A DNA stretch of 64,000 nucleotides from Ottowia oryzae (lineage in GTDB: Bacteria; Pseudomonadota; Gammaproteobacteria; Burkholderiales; Burkholderiaceae_C). The stretch lies in the NCBI RefSeq assembly GCF_003008535.1, contig NZ_CP027666.1, positions 2,407,501 through 2,471,500 of the forward strand. The letters are read 5' to 3'. Shown one piece after another: positions 9,507-16,468 of the stretch. The position numbers were made by a program, and so were the translations under genes. The notes under the pieces are model-generated. The model was not told where the DNA came from. It saw only the letters and a program-made list of their open reading frames with translations, and did no database searches. The number at the start of each line of letters is the position of its first letter. Within the stretch, counting starts at the first letter, position 1.

Positions 9507-11804
9507 TCAGTGGACAGCCAAGTTGTGTGGAGCCTCACCAAATCGCAACAAAGCCGCACGGATGAGGTCAGGCGACACGCCCAGCGACCAGGCGGCGGCC
9601 ACGGCGGCCAGCACCTGGGGGCGCACATCGTGCGGCGGCTCGCTGGTGATAGAGCCAAAAATGGGCGCCGACAGGTTGATCAGCGGCGTTTCGTCGGCGC
9701 CCTTGGCCAGCACGATGCTGTCACCGCGGGCCAGCACGGCGCGCCCTTTGCCGGCGCGGTGCGCCACCACCACCTCGTTGTCGGGCGACAGTGCGTAGAA
9801 GACCAGGTCGCCGTCGCTGTACTCCGCCAGGGCGGCCACTTCGGCGTCGTCGGCGTTCAGCACGGCGGCGCCGTCGCTCAAGACCACGTCCACCTGGGTG
9901 CGGACCACGTTGGGCAAGGTATCGGCCTCGGTCACGTACAGGTCTTCCAGGCCCGCTGCGCTCAGGCCCATCACCACGCCCACCTGGCAGCGGTCGTAGG
10001 GCAGGCCTTCGGTCAGGATCTGGCGCGGCGTGGTTTCCAGCACGGCGGCCTGCACCGTGCGGTTGATCAGCATGCGCTCGCCGTCTTCATAGCGGCGCGC
10101 GTCGGCTTTGGACAGCTGGCGCGGCCCCAGGAAGAGCCCGTCGCGGCAGGCCAGGGCGGTCTGCCAGCCGTGCAGCTGCAGCATGGACGCGATCAGACGC
10201 GCTGCCAGCGAGCTTTCGCCCGCGCCCAGCAGCCCGACGATCGGAATCCGGCCGCTCTGGCCGGGGGGGAAGAGATGGTTCACGATGGCGTCGCCCACGG
10301 GCTGGGCGCGCCCAACGGCGGGCTTGAGGTGCATCAACAGCCCTGGGCCAGCGTTCACTTCGACGATGGCGCCACCCTGGGCGATCATGGGTTTGCTGAT
10401 GTCTTCCACCACCAGGTCGATACCGGCAATGTCCAGGCCGACGACGCGCGCGGCCATGCCCATCAACTCGGCGTTGTCCGGGTGCACCTGGTGGGTGACG
10501 TCGTTGGCCATGTTGCCGGTGCGCTGCACCACGGCAGACTGGCCGCGCTGCAGCACGCTGTCGGGCGTCAGGCCTTGGCGGGTCAGCTCCAGCAGCACCA
10601 CGGCGTCGTCCATGCGAACCACGTCCAGCGGAAACTGCTCTTCCTCGCCGCGGCGCGGGTCGGTATTGACCTGAGTACGCACCAATTCGGTGATGCTGGA
10701 TTTGCCATCGCCACTCACGCGGGTGATTTCACCCCGCGTGGCCGCCACCACCTTGCCGCCGACCACCAGTAAGCGGTGTTCGTGACCGGGAATGAAGCGC
10801 TCGACGATCACTTCAGAGCCTTCTTTTTCGGCGGCGACGAAGGCGTCGCGCACTTCCTGCTCGGTTTTCAGGTTCAGCGATACGCCCCGCGCATGGTTGC
10901 CATCGGACGGCTTGACCACCACGGGCAGGCCGATGCTCTCCGCGGCTTCCCAGGCTTCGTCGGCGGTTTCCACCGTCTCACCTGCGGGCACGGGCACGCC
11001 CGCGGCGCCCAGCAGTTGCTTGGTCAAGTCTTTGTCGCGGGAAATGCCCTCGGCGATGGCGCTGGTGCGGTCGGTCTCGGCCGTCCAGATGCGGCGCTGG
11101 GCGGCGCCCTGGCCCAGCTGGACCAGATTGCCTTCGTTCAGGCGCAAGGAGGGGATCGAGCGCTCAGCCGCCGCGTCCACGATGCAGGCGGTGCTGGGGC
11201 CCAGGCAGCGGCGATCCACCAGATCGCTCAGCTTGGCCATGACGGGCGCCAGGTCGTAGGGCTGATCGTTGATGGCGGCCATGATCAGGTCGCGCGCAGA
11301 TTCCAGCGCCAGGCGGCCCACCACCTCGTCGCGGGTGCGGATTACCACTTTGTAAACGCCGGGCTCCTGCGTCATGCGGGCCTTGCCAAAGCCGGTTTTC
11401 ATGCCAGCCTGGGTTTGCAGCTCCAGCGCGACGTGTTCCATGATGTGGCCGGGCCAGGTGCCGTCGCGCAAGCGCATCAGGAACCCGCCGCGGCGGCCCA
11501 CGCTGCAGCGGTGCTCGATCAGCCCAGGCAGCCAGGCGGTCAGGCGCTCGTAGAAGCCGGGCAGGGTGTTGGAGGGGAAGTCCTCCAGCGCGCCGATGTC
11601 GACCACGGCTTCGATCACGGGGCGGTACGTCCAGACGTTGGGGCCGCGCAGATGCGTCATGCTGCGGATCACGATGTCGGGGAAGGTGCGGGCCGGCTGG
11701 GCAGCGCCTGCGTCGGCAGCAACGTCGGCCGTGACCGCCAGTGGCCGCGGATACAATCCGCCACCGCTGGTGGCGCCACGCTCTTTCTGATCGATTCGCC
11801 TCAT
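9507..11804 (-). CDS. CphA2-like cyanophycin synthetase paralogue with degenerate Mur domain
   Basis: Second cyanophycin-synthetase-like protein, about 765 aa from ATG 11804. The frame stays open to 12026, and the conserved part begins at VIRSMTHLRGPNVWTYRPVI, so the start is uncertain. The ATP-grasp domain is well kept (VVKPSDGNHARGVSLN; GPGLLMHLKPAVGRAQ). At the place of the Mur-ligase P-loop it reads VGLLGAGESSLA instead of GTNGKTT. The chain ends at about the point where the C-terminal Mur subdomain would begin. In cyanobacteria, CphA2 has one working active site and polymerises beta-Asp-Arg dipeptides; this layout fits that, but the assignment is inference. Betaproteobacterial CphA' is the alternative name. 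Confidence 0.85.
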   Translation of the reverse strand: MRRIDQKERGATSGGGLYPRPLAVTADVAADAGAAQPARTFPDIVIRSMTHLRGPNVWTYRPVIEAVVDIGALEDFPSNTLPGFYERLTAWLPGLIEHRCSVGRRGGFLMRLRDGTWPGHIMEHVALELQTQAGMKTGFGKARMTQEPGVYKVVIRTRDEVVGRLALESARDLIMAAINDQPYDLAPVMAKLSDLVDRRCLGPSTACIVDAAAERSIPSLRLNEGNLVQLGQGAAQRRIWTAETDRTSAIAEGISRDKDLTKQLLGAAGVPVPAGETVETADEAWEAAESIGLPVVVKPSDGNHARGVSLNLKTEQEVRDAFVAAEKEGSEVIVERFIPGHEHRLLVVGGKVVAATRGEITRVSGDGKSSITELVRTQVNTDPRRGEEEQFPLDVVRMDDAVVLLELTRQGLTPDSVLQRGQSAVVQRTGNMANDVTHQVHPDNAELMGMAARVVGLDIAGIDLVVEDISKPMIAQGGAIVEVNAGPGLLMHLKPAVGRAQPVGDAIVNHLFPPGQSGRIPIVGLLGAGESSLAARLIASMLQLHGWQTALACRDGLFLGPRQLSKADARRYEDGERMLINRTVQAAVLETTPRQILTEGLPYDRCQVGVVMGLSAAGLEDLYVTEADTLPNVVRTQVDVVLSDGAAVLNADDAEVAALAEYSDGDLVFYALSPDNEVVVAHRAGKGRAVLARGDSIVLAKGADETPLINLSAPIFGSITSEPPHDVRPQVLAAVAAAWSLGVSPDLIRAALLRFGEAPHNLAVH

Positions 11805-11886
11805 TGGGAGTGCGCTCGCTTTCCTTGCAAATTCTGGTGATCGGGGCCAAATCGCCAGTGCTTTCCGGCCCGCATGTTTGGATTCC
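11805..11886. promoter_or_regulatory. Divergent gap of the cyanophycin locus
   Basis: This 82-bp gap separates the start of the CphA2-like gene (minus) from that of the ABC transporter gene (plus). It must hold promoters for one or both directions. I see no strong -35/-10 pair or palindrome in it. If the CphA2-like gene starts further upstream, the gap disappears. Confidence 0.35.
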
Positions 11887-14232
11887 ATGTCGCTACAGAC
11901 CTCCCCTTCAATCGTGAGTCGCTCATCGACTGAAGAAGCGCCACTGCGCCCTTCCGAAAACGTGCTGGGCCTGCTGGACGTTGACTTGAACTCGCGACTG
12001 CGCTTTGGCAGTGGCGTGGTGGTCATTACAAATCAACGGCTTATTTCACGGTTTCCGGATGAAACTGAGTGGCGCAGCTGGGATTTGCATCCCGATTTGA
12101 CCCTGACGCACACCGATTACGCGGGCGTTGGCACCCTGGCGCTGCGCGATACAGGGGGGCAGTTGGCGGTGTGGCGCTTCACGCTGGGGCACAACCCCGC
12201 CGCGATCCAGCTGCTGCGGTCTTTTGAGGCAGCCCGGGCGCACCAGGGCGCCGAAGGCGGGCTGCCAGCAGCCGGCCAAACGGCTTTGGCGGCAGAGCCT
12301 GCGGACGACACCCCGGACACCGAAGACAGCCCCGCCGAGGACAAACCTCCCTCGACGTGGACGCTGTTTCGCCTGTGGCGCTTCGCCCATCCGTACCGCT
12401 GGCAGCTGCTGGCCGGCTTTCTTTTGACGCTGGCGGCCACGGCCGCCACGCTGGTGCCGCCGTACCTGACGATGCCGCTGATGGACAAGGTGCTGATCCC
12501 GTTCCAGAACGGCCAGCAGATCGATACGGGGCTGGTGGGGATGCTGCTGGCCGGCCTGCTGGGTTCTGCCTTGCTGGCCTGGGTGCTGGGGTGGGCCAAG
12601 ACCTACATCCTCGCGCTCGTATCGGAGCGCATCGGCGCCGATCTGCGCACAACCACTTACGAACACCTTCTAAAACTTTCACTTGAGTACTTTGGCGGCC
12701 GCCGCACCGGCGACCTGATGGCGCGCATCGGCTCGGAAACCGACCGCATCAACGTCTTTCTGTCGCTGCACCTGCTGGATTTCGCCACCGACGTGCTGAT
12801 GATCGTCATGACGGCGGTCATTTTGTTCACCATCAACCCCACGCTGGCGCTGGTCACGCTGGTGCCGCTGCCCATCATCGGCTGGATGATTCACGTCGTG
12901 CGCGACCGCCTGCGTACCGGTTTCGAGAAGATCGACCGCGTCTGGTCCGAAGTGACCAACGTGCTGGCCGACACCATTCCCGGCATCCGCGTGGTGAAAG
13001 CCTTCGCCCAGGAAGACCGCGAGGCCAACCGCTTCAAGGACGCCAACCGCCACAACCTGGCGGTGAACGACAAGCTGAACAAGCTCTGGTCGCTGTTCTC
13101 GCCCACCGTCACGCTGCTGACCGAAATCGGCCTGCTGGTGGTCTGGGCCTGCGGCATCTGGCTGGTCAGTCGCCAGCAGATCACCGTGGGTGTGTTGACC
13201 GCGTTTCTGGCCTACATCGGGCGCTTTTACACCCGGCTGGATTCGATGAGCCGCATCGTCTCGGTCACGCAAAAGGCGGCGTCGGGCACCAAGCGCATCT
13301 TTGAGATCCTGGACCACGTCTCCAGCGTGCCCGAGCCGAAACACCCCGTGCCGCTGACGCACGTGGAAGGCCGCATCGAGGTGCGCGATGCCGCGCTGCG
13401 CTACGGCAACCGATCGGTCATCCGCGGGCTGAACCTCACCATCCAGCCTGGCGAAATGATCGGCCTGGTGGGCCACAGCGGCTCCGGCAAGAGCACGCTG
13501 GTCAACCTGATCTGCCGCTTCTACGACGTGACCGAGGGCGCCATCCTGGTTGACGGGGTGGACGTGCGCCAGGTGCGCGTGGCCGACTACCGCCGCAACA
13601 TCGGCCTGGTGCTGCAAGAGCCCTTCCTCTTCTTCGGCACCATTGCCGAGAACATTGCCTACGGCAAGCCTGACGCCACGCGCGACGAAATCGTCGCCGC
13701 CGCCCGTGCCGCGCACGCGCACGAATTCATCCTGCGCCTGCCGCAGGGCTACGACTCGCTGGTGGGCGAGCGTGGGCAGGGCCTGTCAGGCGGCGAACGC
13801 CAGCGCATCAGCATTGCGCGGGCGCTGCTGATCAACCCGCGCATCCTGATCCTGGACGAAGCCACCGCCTCGGTCGATACCGAGACCGAGCGCGAAATCC
13901 AGAAAGCGCTGGACAACCTGGTGCGCGGGCGCACCACCATCGCCATCGCCCACCGTCTGTCCACCCTGCGCAAGGCCGACCGGCTGGTGGTGATGGACAA
14001 GGGCGTCAAGGTGGAAGAGGGCACGCACGAGCAGTTGATCGCCCAGCGCGGCGCCTACTGGCGCCTGTACGAAGCGCAGGCGCGCCAGGAAAAGGCCGAG
14101 CGCGACCGCATGCTGGAGGTGGAAGTGGCCGACCGCGAACTGGCCGCGCTGACCGCCACCCCGCCAGTGCCGCCCGCGGTTCATCGCGATGCCGCCAGCG
14201 ACAACGCCACAGGCCAGGAGCACGCCCGATGA
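11887..14232 (+). CDS. Cyanophycin-locus ABC transporter (fused permease and ATPase)
   Basis: ABC half-transporter of about 781 aa with an unusual N-terminal extension. Residues about 15-110 (LLDVDLNSRLRFGSGVVVIT, NQRLI) look like a bacterial PH-like domain. A six-helix exporter-type membrane domain follows (RWQLLAGFLLTLAATAATLV onward). The nucleotide-binding domain has Walker A GHSGSGKST near residue 529, signature LSGGERQRISIARAL and Walker B ILILDEATASVD. The family is linked to cyanophycin metabolism by gene neighbourhood, and here it diverges from the synthetases. The transported substrate is unknown. ATG 11887 is preferred over TTG 11878. The stop overlaps the next start (ATGA). Confidence 0.9.
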   Translation: MSLQTSPSIVSRSSTEEAPLRPSENVLGLLDVDLNSRLRFGSGVVVITNQRLISRFPDETEWRSWDLHPDLTLTHTDYAGVGTLALRDTGGQLAVWRFTLGHNPAAIQLLRSFEAARAHQGAEGGLPAAGQTALAAEPADDTPDTEDSPAEDKPPSTWTLFRLWRFAHPYRWQLLAGFLLTLAATAATLVPPYLTMPLMDKVLIPFQNGQQIDTGLVGMLLAGLLGSALLAWVLGWAKTYILALVSERIGADLRTTTYEHLLKLSLEYFGGRRTGDLMARIGSETDRINVFLSLHLLDFATDVLMIVMTAVILFTINPTLALVTLVPLPIIGWMIHVVRDRLRTGFEKIDRVWSEVTNVLADTIPGIRVVKAFAQEDREANRFKDANRHNLAVNDKLNKLWSLFSPTVTLLTEIGLLVVWACGIWLVSRQQITVGVLTAFLAYIGRFYTRLDSMSRIVSVTQKAASGTKRIFEILDHVSSVPEPKHPVPLTHVEGRIEVRDAALRYGNRSVIRGLNLTIQPGEMIGLVGHSGSGKSTLVNLICRFYDVTEGAILVDGVDVRQVRVADYRRNIGLVLQEPFLFFGTIAENIAYGKPDATRDEIVAAARAAHAHEFILRLPQGYDSLVGERGQGLSGGERQRISIARALLINPRILILDEATASVDTETEREIQKALDNLVRGRTTIAIAHRLSTLRKADRLVVMDKGVKVEEGTHEQLIAQRGAYWRLYEAQARQEKAERDRMLEVEVADRELAALTATPPVPPAVHRDAASDNATGQEHAR

Positions 14233-14705
14233 GCGCCCCCAACACCGTGTTCGACCTGCAGCGCGACGCCTTCGGGCGCCTGATCCTGATCGACGCCGAG
14301 GGCCAGCGCCACGAAGGCGTGGTGGCTGTGCGCGCCTTCCCCATCGCCGCGCCCGACGAGGGCGTGAGCCTGGTCGACGGCGACGGGCATGAGCTGGCCT
14401 GGATCGAACGCCTGAGCGCCCTGGCACCCGCCCAGCGCGAGCAGGTCGAACAGGCGCTGGAGCAGCGCGAATTCATGCCCGTGCTGCAGCGGCTGATCGG
14501 CGTGAGCAGCTTTGGCACGCCCAGCACCTGGGACGTGCAGACCGACCGTGGCGCGGCGCGCTTCGTGCTCAAGGGCGAGGAAGACATCCGCCGCCTGGGC
14601 CCGGGCCTGCTGATCGTCAACGATGCGCACGGCGTGCAGTACCTCATCCGCGACCTGCAGGCGATGGACAAGCACAGCCGCAAGCTGCTGGATCGATTTT
14701 TATAG
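14229..14705 (+). CDS. DUF1854 family protein associated with cyanophycin metabolism
   Basis: Small protein of 158 aa matching the DUF1854 pattern: FDLQRDAFGRLILIDAEGQR at the start, then VAVRAFPIAAPDEGVSLVDG and VQTDRGAARFVLKGEEDIRR. It has no signal peptide or membrane helix. Its start overlaps the ABC transporter stop by 4 bp, so the two are translationally coupled and probably work together. The biochemical function is unknown. The TAG stop lies within a dispersed repeat copy, so the last residues (about RFL) may be repeat-derived. Confidence 0.9.
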   Translation: MSAPNTVFDLQRDAFGRLILIDAEGQRHEGVVAVRAFPIAAPDEGVSLVDGDGHELAWIERLSALAPAQREQVEQALEQREFMPVLQRLIGVSSFGTPSTWDVQTDRGAARFVLKGEEDIRRLGPGLLIVNDAHGVQYLIRDLQAMDKHSRKLLDRFL

Positions 14706-14752
14706 CGCCTGGCGCAGGCTGCACGGGCGCTGGCGGGCGATTTGGCACCTTT
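14694..14752 (+). repeat. Dispersed short repeat, forward copy carrying the DUF1854 stop codon
   Basis: Has ATAGCGCCTGGCGCAGGCTG followed by GGGCGCTGGCGGGCGATTTG. The TAG of the DUF1854 gene (14703-14705) lies inside the element. Confidence 0.75.
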
Positions 14753-14820
14753 TTCCGTGTGCCGAGACGGGCGGTGGCGAACCTGCGGCGCGGGCAGGGT
14801 GTTCGCATGAAGCGGGCGGC

Positions 14821-14868
14821 GAATCGCTTGAAATAACTGTATAAAGACACAGTTGTTTCAAGCGATTC
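14821..14868 (+). promoter_or_regulatory. LexA-type operator within a 48-bp near-perfect palindrome
   Basis: Two 20-bp arms (14821-14840 and 14849-14868), complementary at 19 of 20 positions, flank an 8-bp spacer. The centre is CTGT-N8-ACAG at 14837-14852, the classical LexA box, with TATAAA (14840-14845) inside it as a possible -10. The palindrome ends one base before the ATG of the radical SAM gene, so LexA bound here would block its expression. The long outer arms go well beyond what LexA needs. Confidence 0.8.
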
Positions 14869-16032
14869 ATGCCCAAGCCTATTCCCATCCAGCTTCACCC
14901 GCCGCCGGCCCCGCGCAAGGGCCGTGGCGCGGTCAGCAACCTGCAGCACCGCTTCAGCCAGGACGAGCGTGAGGCGTTTGACGATGGCTGGGCCGCGCCG
15001 AATACTTCAAGTTTGATAGCTGCCAGCGCAGACCCCACGGGCGCTGAAGCCGTTTTTGAAGATGAATTGGGCGACGATGAAGCCATCTCATTGGCTACCG
15101 AAGTCCGGCTGGAAGACTGCAAAAGCGCGCTCTGCGCCAACGATTCGCCCGATCTGCCTTTTGAGCGCAGCCTGAACCCCTACCGCGGGTGCGAGCACGG
15201 CTGCATCTACTGCTTTGCGCGGCCCACGCACAGCTACCTGGGTTTGTCGCCGGGCCTGGATTTTGAGACGCGGCTGATCGCCAAGCGCAACATCGCCGCC
15301 GTGCTGCGGCGCGAGCTGGCCGCGCCCAGCTACCGGCCCGGCGGCCTGGTCATCGGGGCGGCGACGGATTGCTACCAGCCCATCGAGCGGCAGCTGCGCC
15401 TGACCCGCGCCGTGATCGAGGTGCTGGCCGAGGCGCGGCAGCCGTTTTCGATCATCACCAAATCCAGCGCGGTGGAGCGCGACCTGGACCTGATCGCGCC
15501 GCTGGCCGCGCGCGGGCTGGCGGCCGTCTACGTCACCATCACCACGCTGGACGCTCAGCTGGCCCGCAAGCTGGAGCCGCGCGCCGCCAGCCCCGCGCGG
15601 CGCCTGCGCACCTTGCGCACCCTGGCCGACGCGGGCGTGCCCACGGGCGTCAGCGTGGCGCCGCAGATCCCCTTCATCAACACCGACATGGAGCAGGTGC
15701 TGGCCGCCGCCCACGCAGTGGGCGCGCGCCACGCGTTCTACACCGTGCTGCGCTTGCCGTGGGAAGTGGCGCCGCTGTTTGAAGAATGGCTGGCCGCCCA
15801 CTACCCCGACCGGGCCGAGCGCGTGATGGCGCGCGTGCGTGAAATGCGCGGCGGCCGCGTGTACGACGCGCGCTTTGGCGCCCGCATGAAGGGCGAGGGC
15901 ACCTGGGCCGATCTGCTGGGCCAGCGCTTTGCCCGCGCCTGCGCCCGCCTGGGCATGAACCGCGCGCGCGAAGGCCTGCGCATGGACCTGTTTCGCCCAC
16001 CGGCGCTGAATGGGCAGCAGGCGCTGTTCTGA
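14869..16032 (+). CDS. PA0069-family radical SAM protein (spore photoproduct lyase-like)
   Basis: Radical SAM protein of 387 aa. The [4Fe-4S] cluster motif is CEHGCIYC (CX3CX2C) in PYRGCEHGCIYCFARPTHSY, around residues 103-122. Downstream GAATDCYQPIERQLRLTRAV and SVAPQIPFINTD fit the SplB/PA0069 group, thought to act on nucleic acid damage. To my knowledge PA0069 of Pseudomonas belongs to the LexA regulon, and here a LexA box sits directly upstream. The N-terminal region carries an in-frame dispersed repeat (15006-15062) reading SLIAASADPTGAEAVFE. No Shine-Dalgarno precedes ATG 14869, and the leader would be very short. The reaction is unknown. Confidence 0.92.
   Translation: MPKPIPIQLHPPPAPRKGRGAVSNLQHRFSQDEREAFDDGWAAPNTSSLIAASADPTGAEAVFEDELGDDEAISLATEVRLEDCKSALCANDSPDLPFERSLNPYRGCEHGCIYCFARPTHSYLGLSPGLDFETRLIAKRNIAAVLRRELAAPSYRPGGLVIGAATDCYQPIERQLRLTRAVIEVLAEARQPFSIITKSSAVERDLDLIAPLAARGLAAVYVTITTLDAQLARKLEPRAASPARRLRTLRTLADAGVPTGVSVAPQIPFINTDMEQVLAAAHAVGARHAFYTVLRLPWEVAPLFEEWLAAHYPDRAERVMARVREMRGGRVYDARFGARMKGEGTWADLLGQRFARACARLGMNRAREGLRMDLFRPPALNGQQALF
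15006..15062 (+). repeat. Dispersed short repeat inside the radical SAM gene (in frame)
   Basis: Has TTTGATAGCTGCCAGCGC, then GGGCGCTGAAGCCGTTTTTG. It is read in frame in the low-conservation N-terminal segment before the cluster motif. Confidence 0.75.
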
Positions 16033-16046
16033 TGCGTTTTGACCAT

Positions 16047-16100
16047 CCAATTGGCCTGTGGCGCAGGTGCAGTCAGCGCTGGAAGCTACGAATTGAGTAG
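16047..16100 (-). repeat. Dispersed short repeat, reverse copy
   Basis: Has CCAATTGGCCTGTGGCGCAG, then CAGCGCTGGAAGCTACGAAT, the reverse orientation of the element. Intergenic. Confidence 0.75.
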
Positions 16101-16154
16101 CAAACTGCCGGGCGAAGCGATCGGCTTGCTTGGCGCCATCGCTCGGCGACGTAT

Positions 16155-16224
16155 ATGAGATCCGACGTATGAGATCCGACGTGTGAGATCCGGCGCGTGA
16201 GATCCGGCGCGTGAGATCCGGCGT
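16155..16224 (+). repeat. Tandem repeat, 5 x 14 bp
   Basis: Five head-to-tail units: two of ATGAGATCCGACGT, two of GTGAGATCCGGCGC, and one ending GCGT. The units differ at only a few positions and there are no spacers. Confidence 0.9.
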
Positions 16225-16468
16225 TTCAAAGTGCTGGCGGCTGGCGCCGCGCTGGGTGTTTCAGGCGCCGTCCTGGGCGCCCATGTGCCGGATTTCGGCA
16301 AAGCCGTCGTCAAGGGTCGGCATCACAAGCGCTGCAAAGACCTTTCGCGCCGCTTGCCCGGGCACGACCATTCGCGCAGCAAGACTCGCTGAGGGGATGC
16401 AGACCGGACGGCCGACGCTTGCAGCGGCGCCCGATTGGGCCGTTGGCCAGGGTGGCCGCGTTGGGCGC

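Larger units (their letters stand above)
16033..16468. other. Intergenic region with repeats and a possible small frame
   Basis: This gap lies between the convergent radical SAM and eptA-like genes. It holds a reverse copy of the dispersed repeat and a 5 x 14-bp tandem repeat. A short open frame from GTG 16231 to TGA 16392 has a hydrophobic start (VLAAGAALGVSGAVLGAHV) and a basic His/Lys/Arg-rich end. That frame has no ribosome binding site and I do not call it a gene. Confidence 0.5.

Noticed and set aside
16155..16224. Tandem repeat considered as a CRISPR array
   Set aside because: The units are 14 bp, directly adjacent and without spacers, and there are no cas genes.
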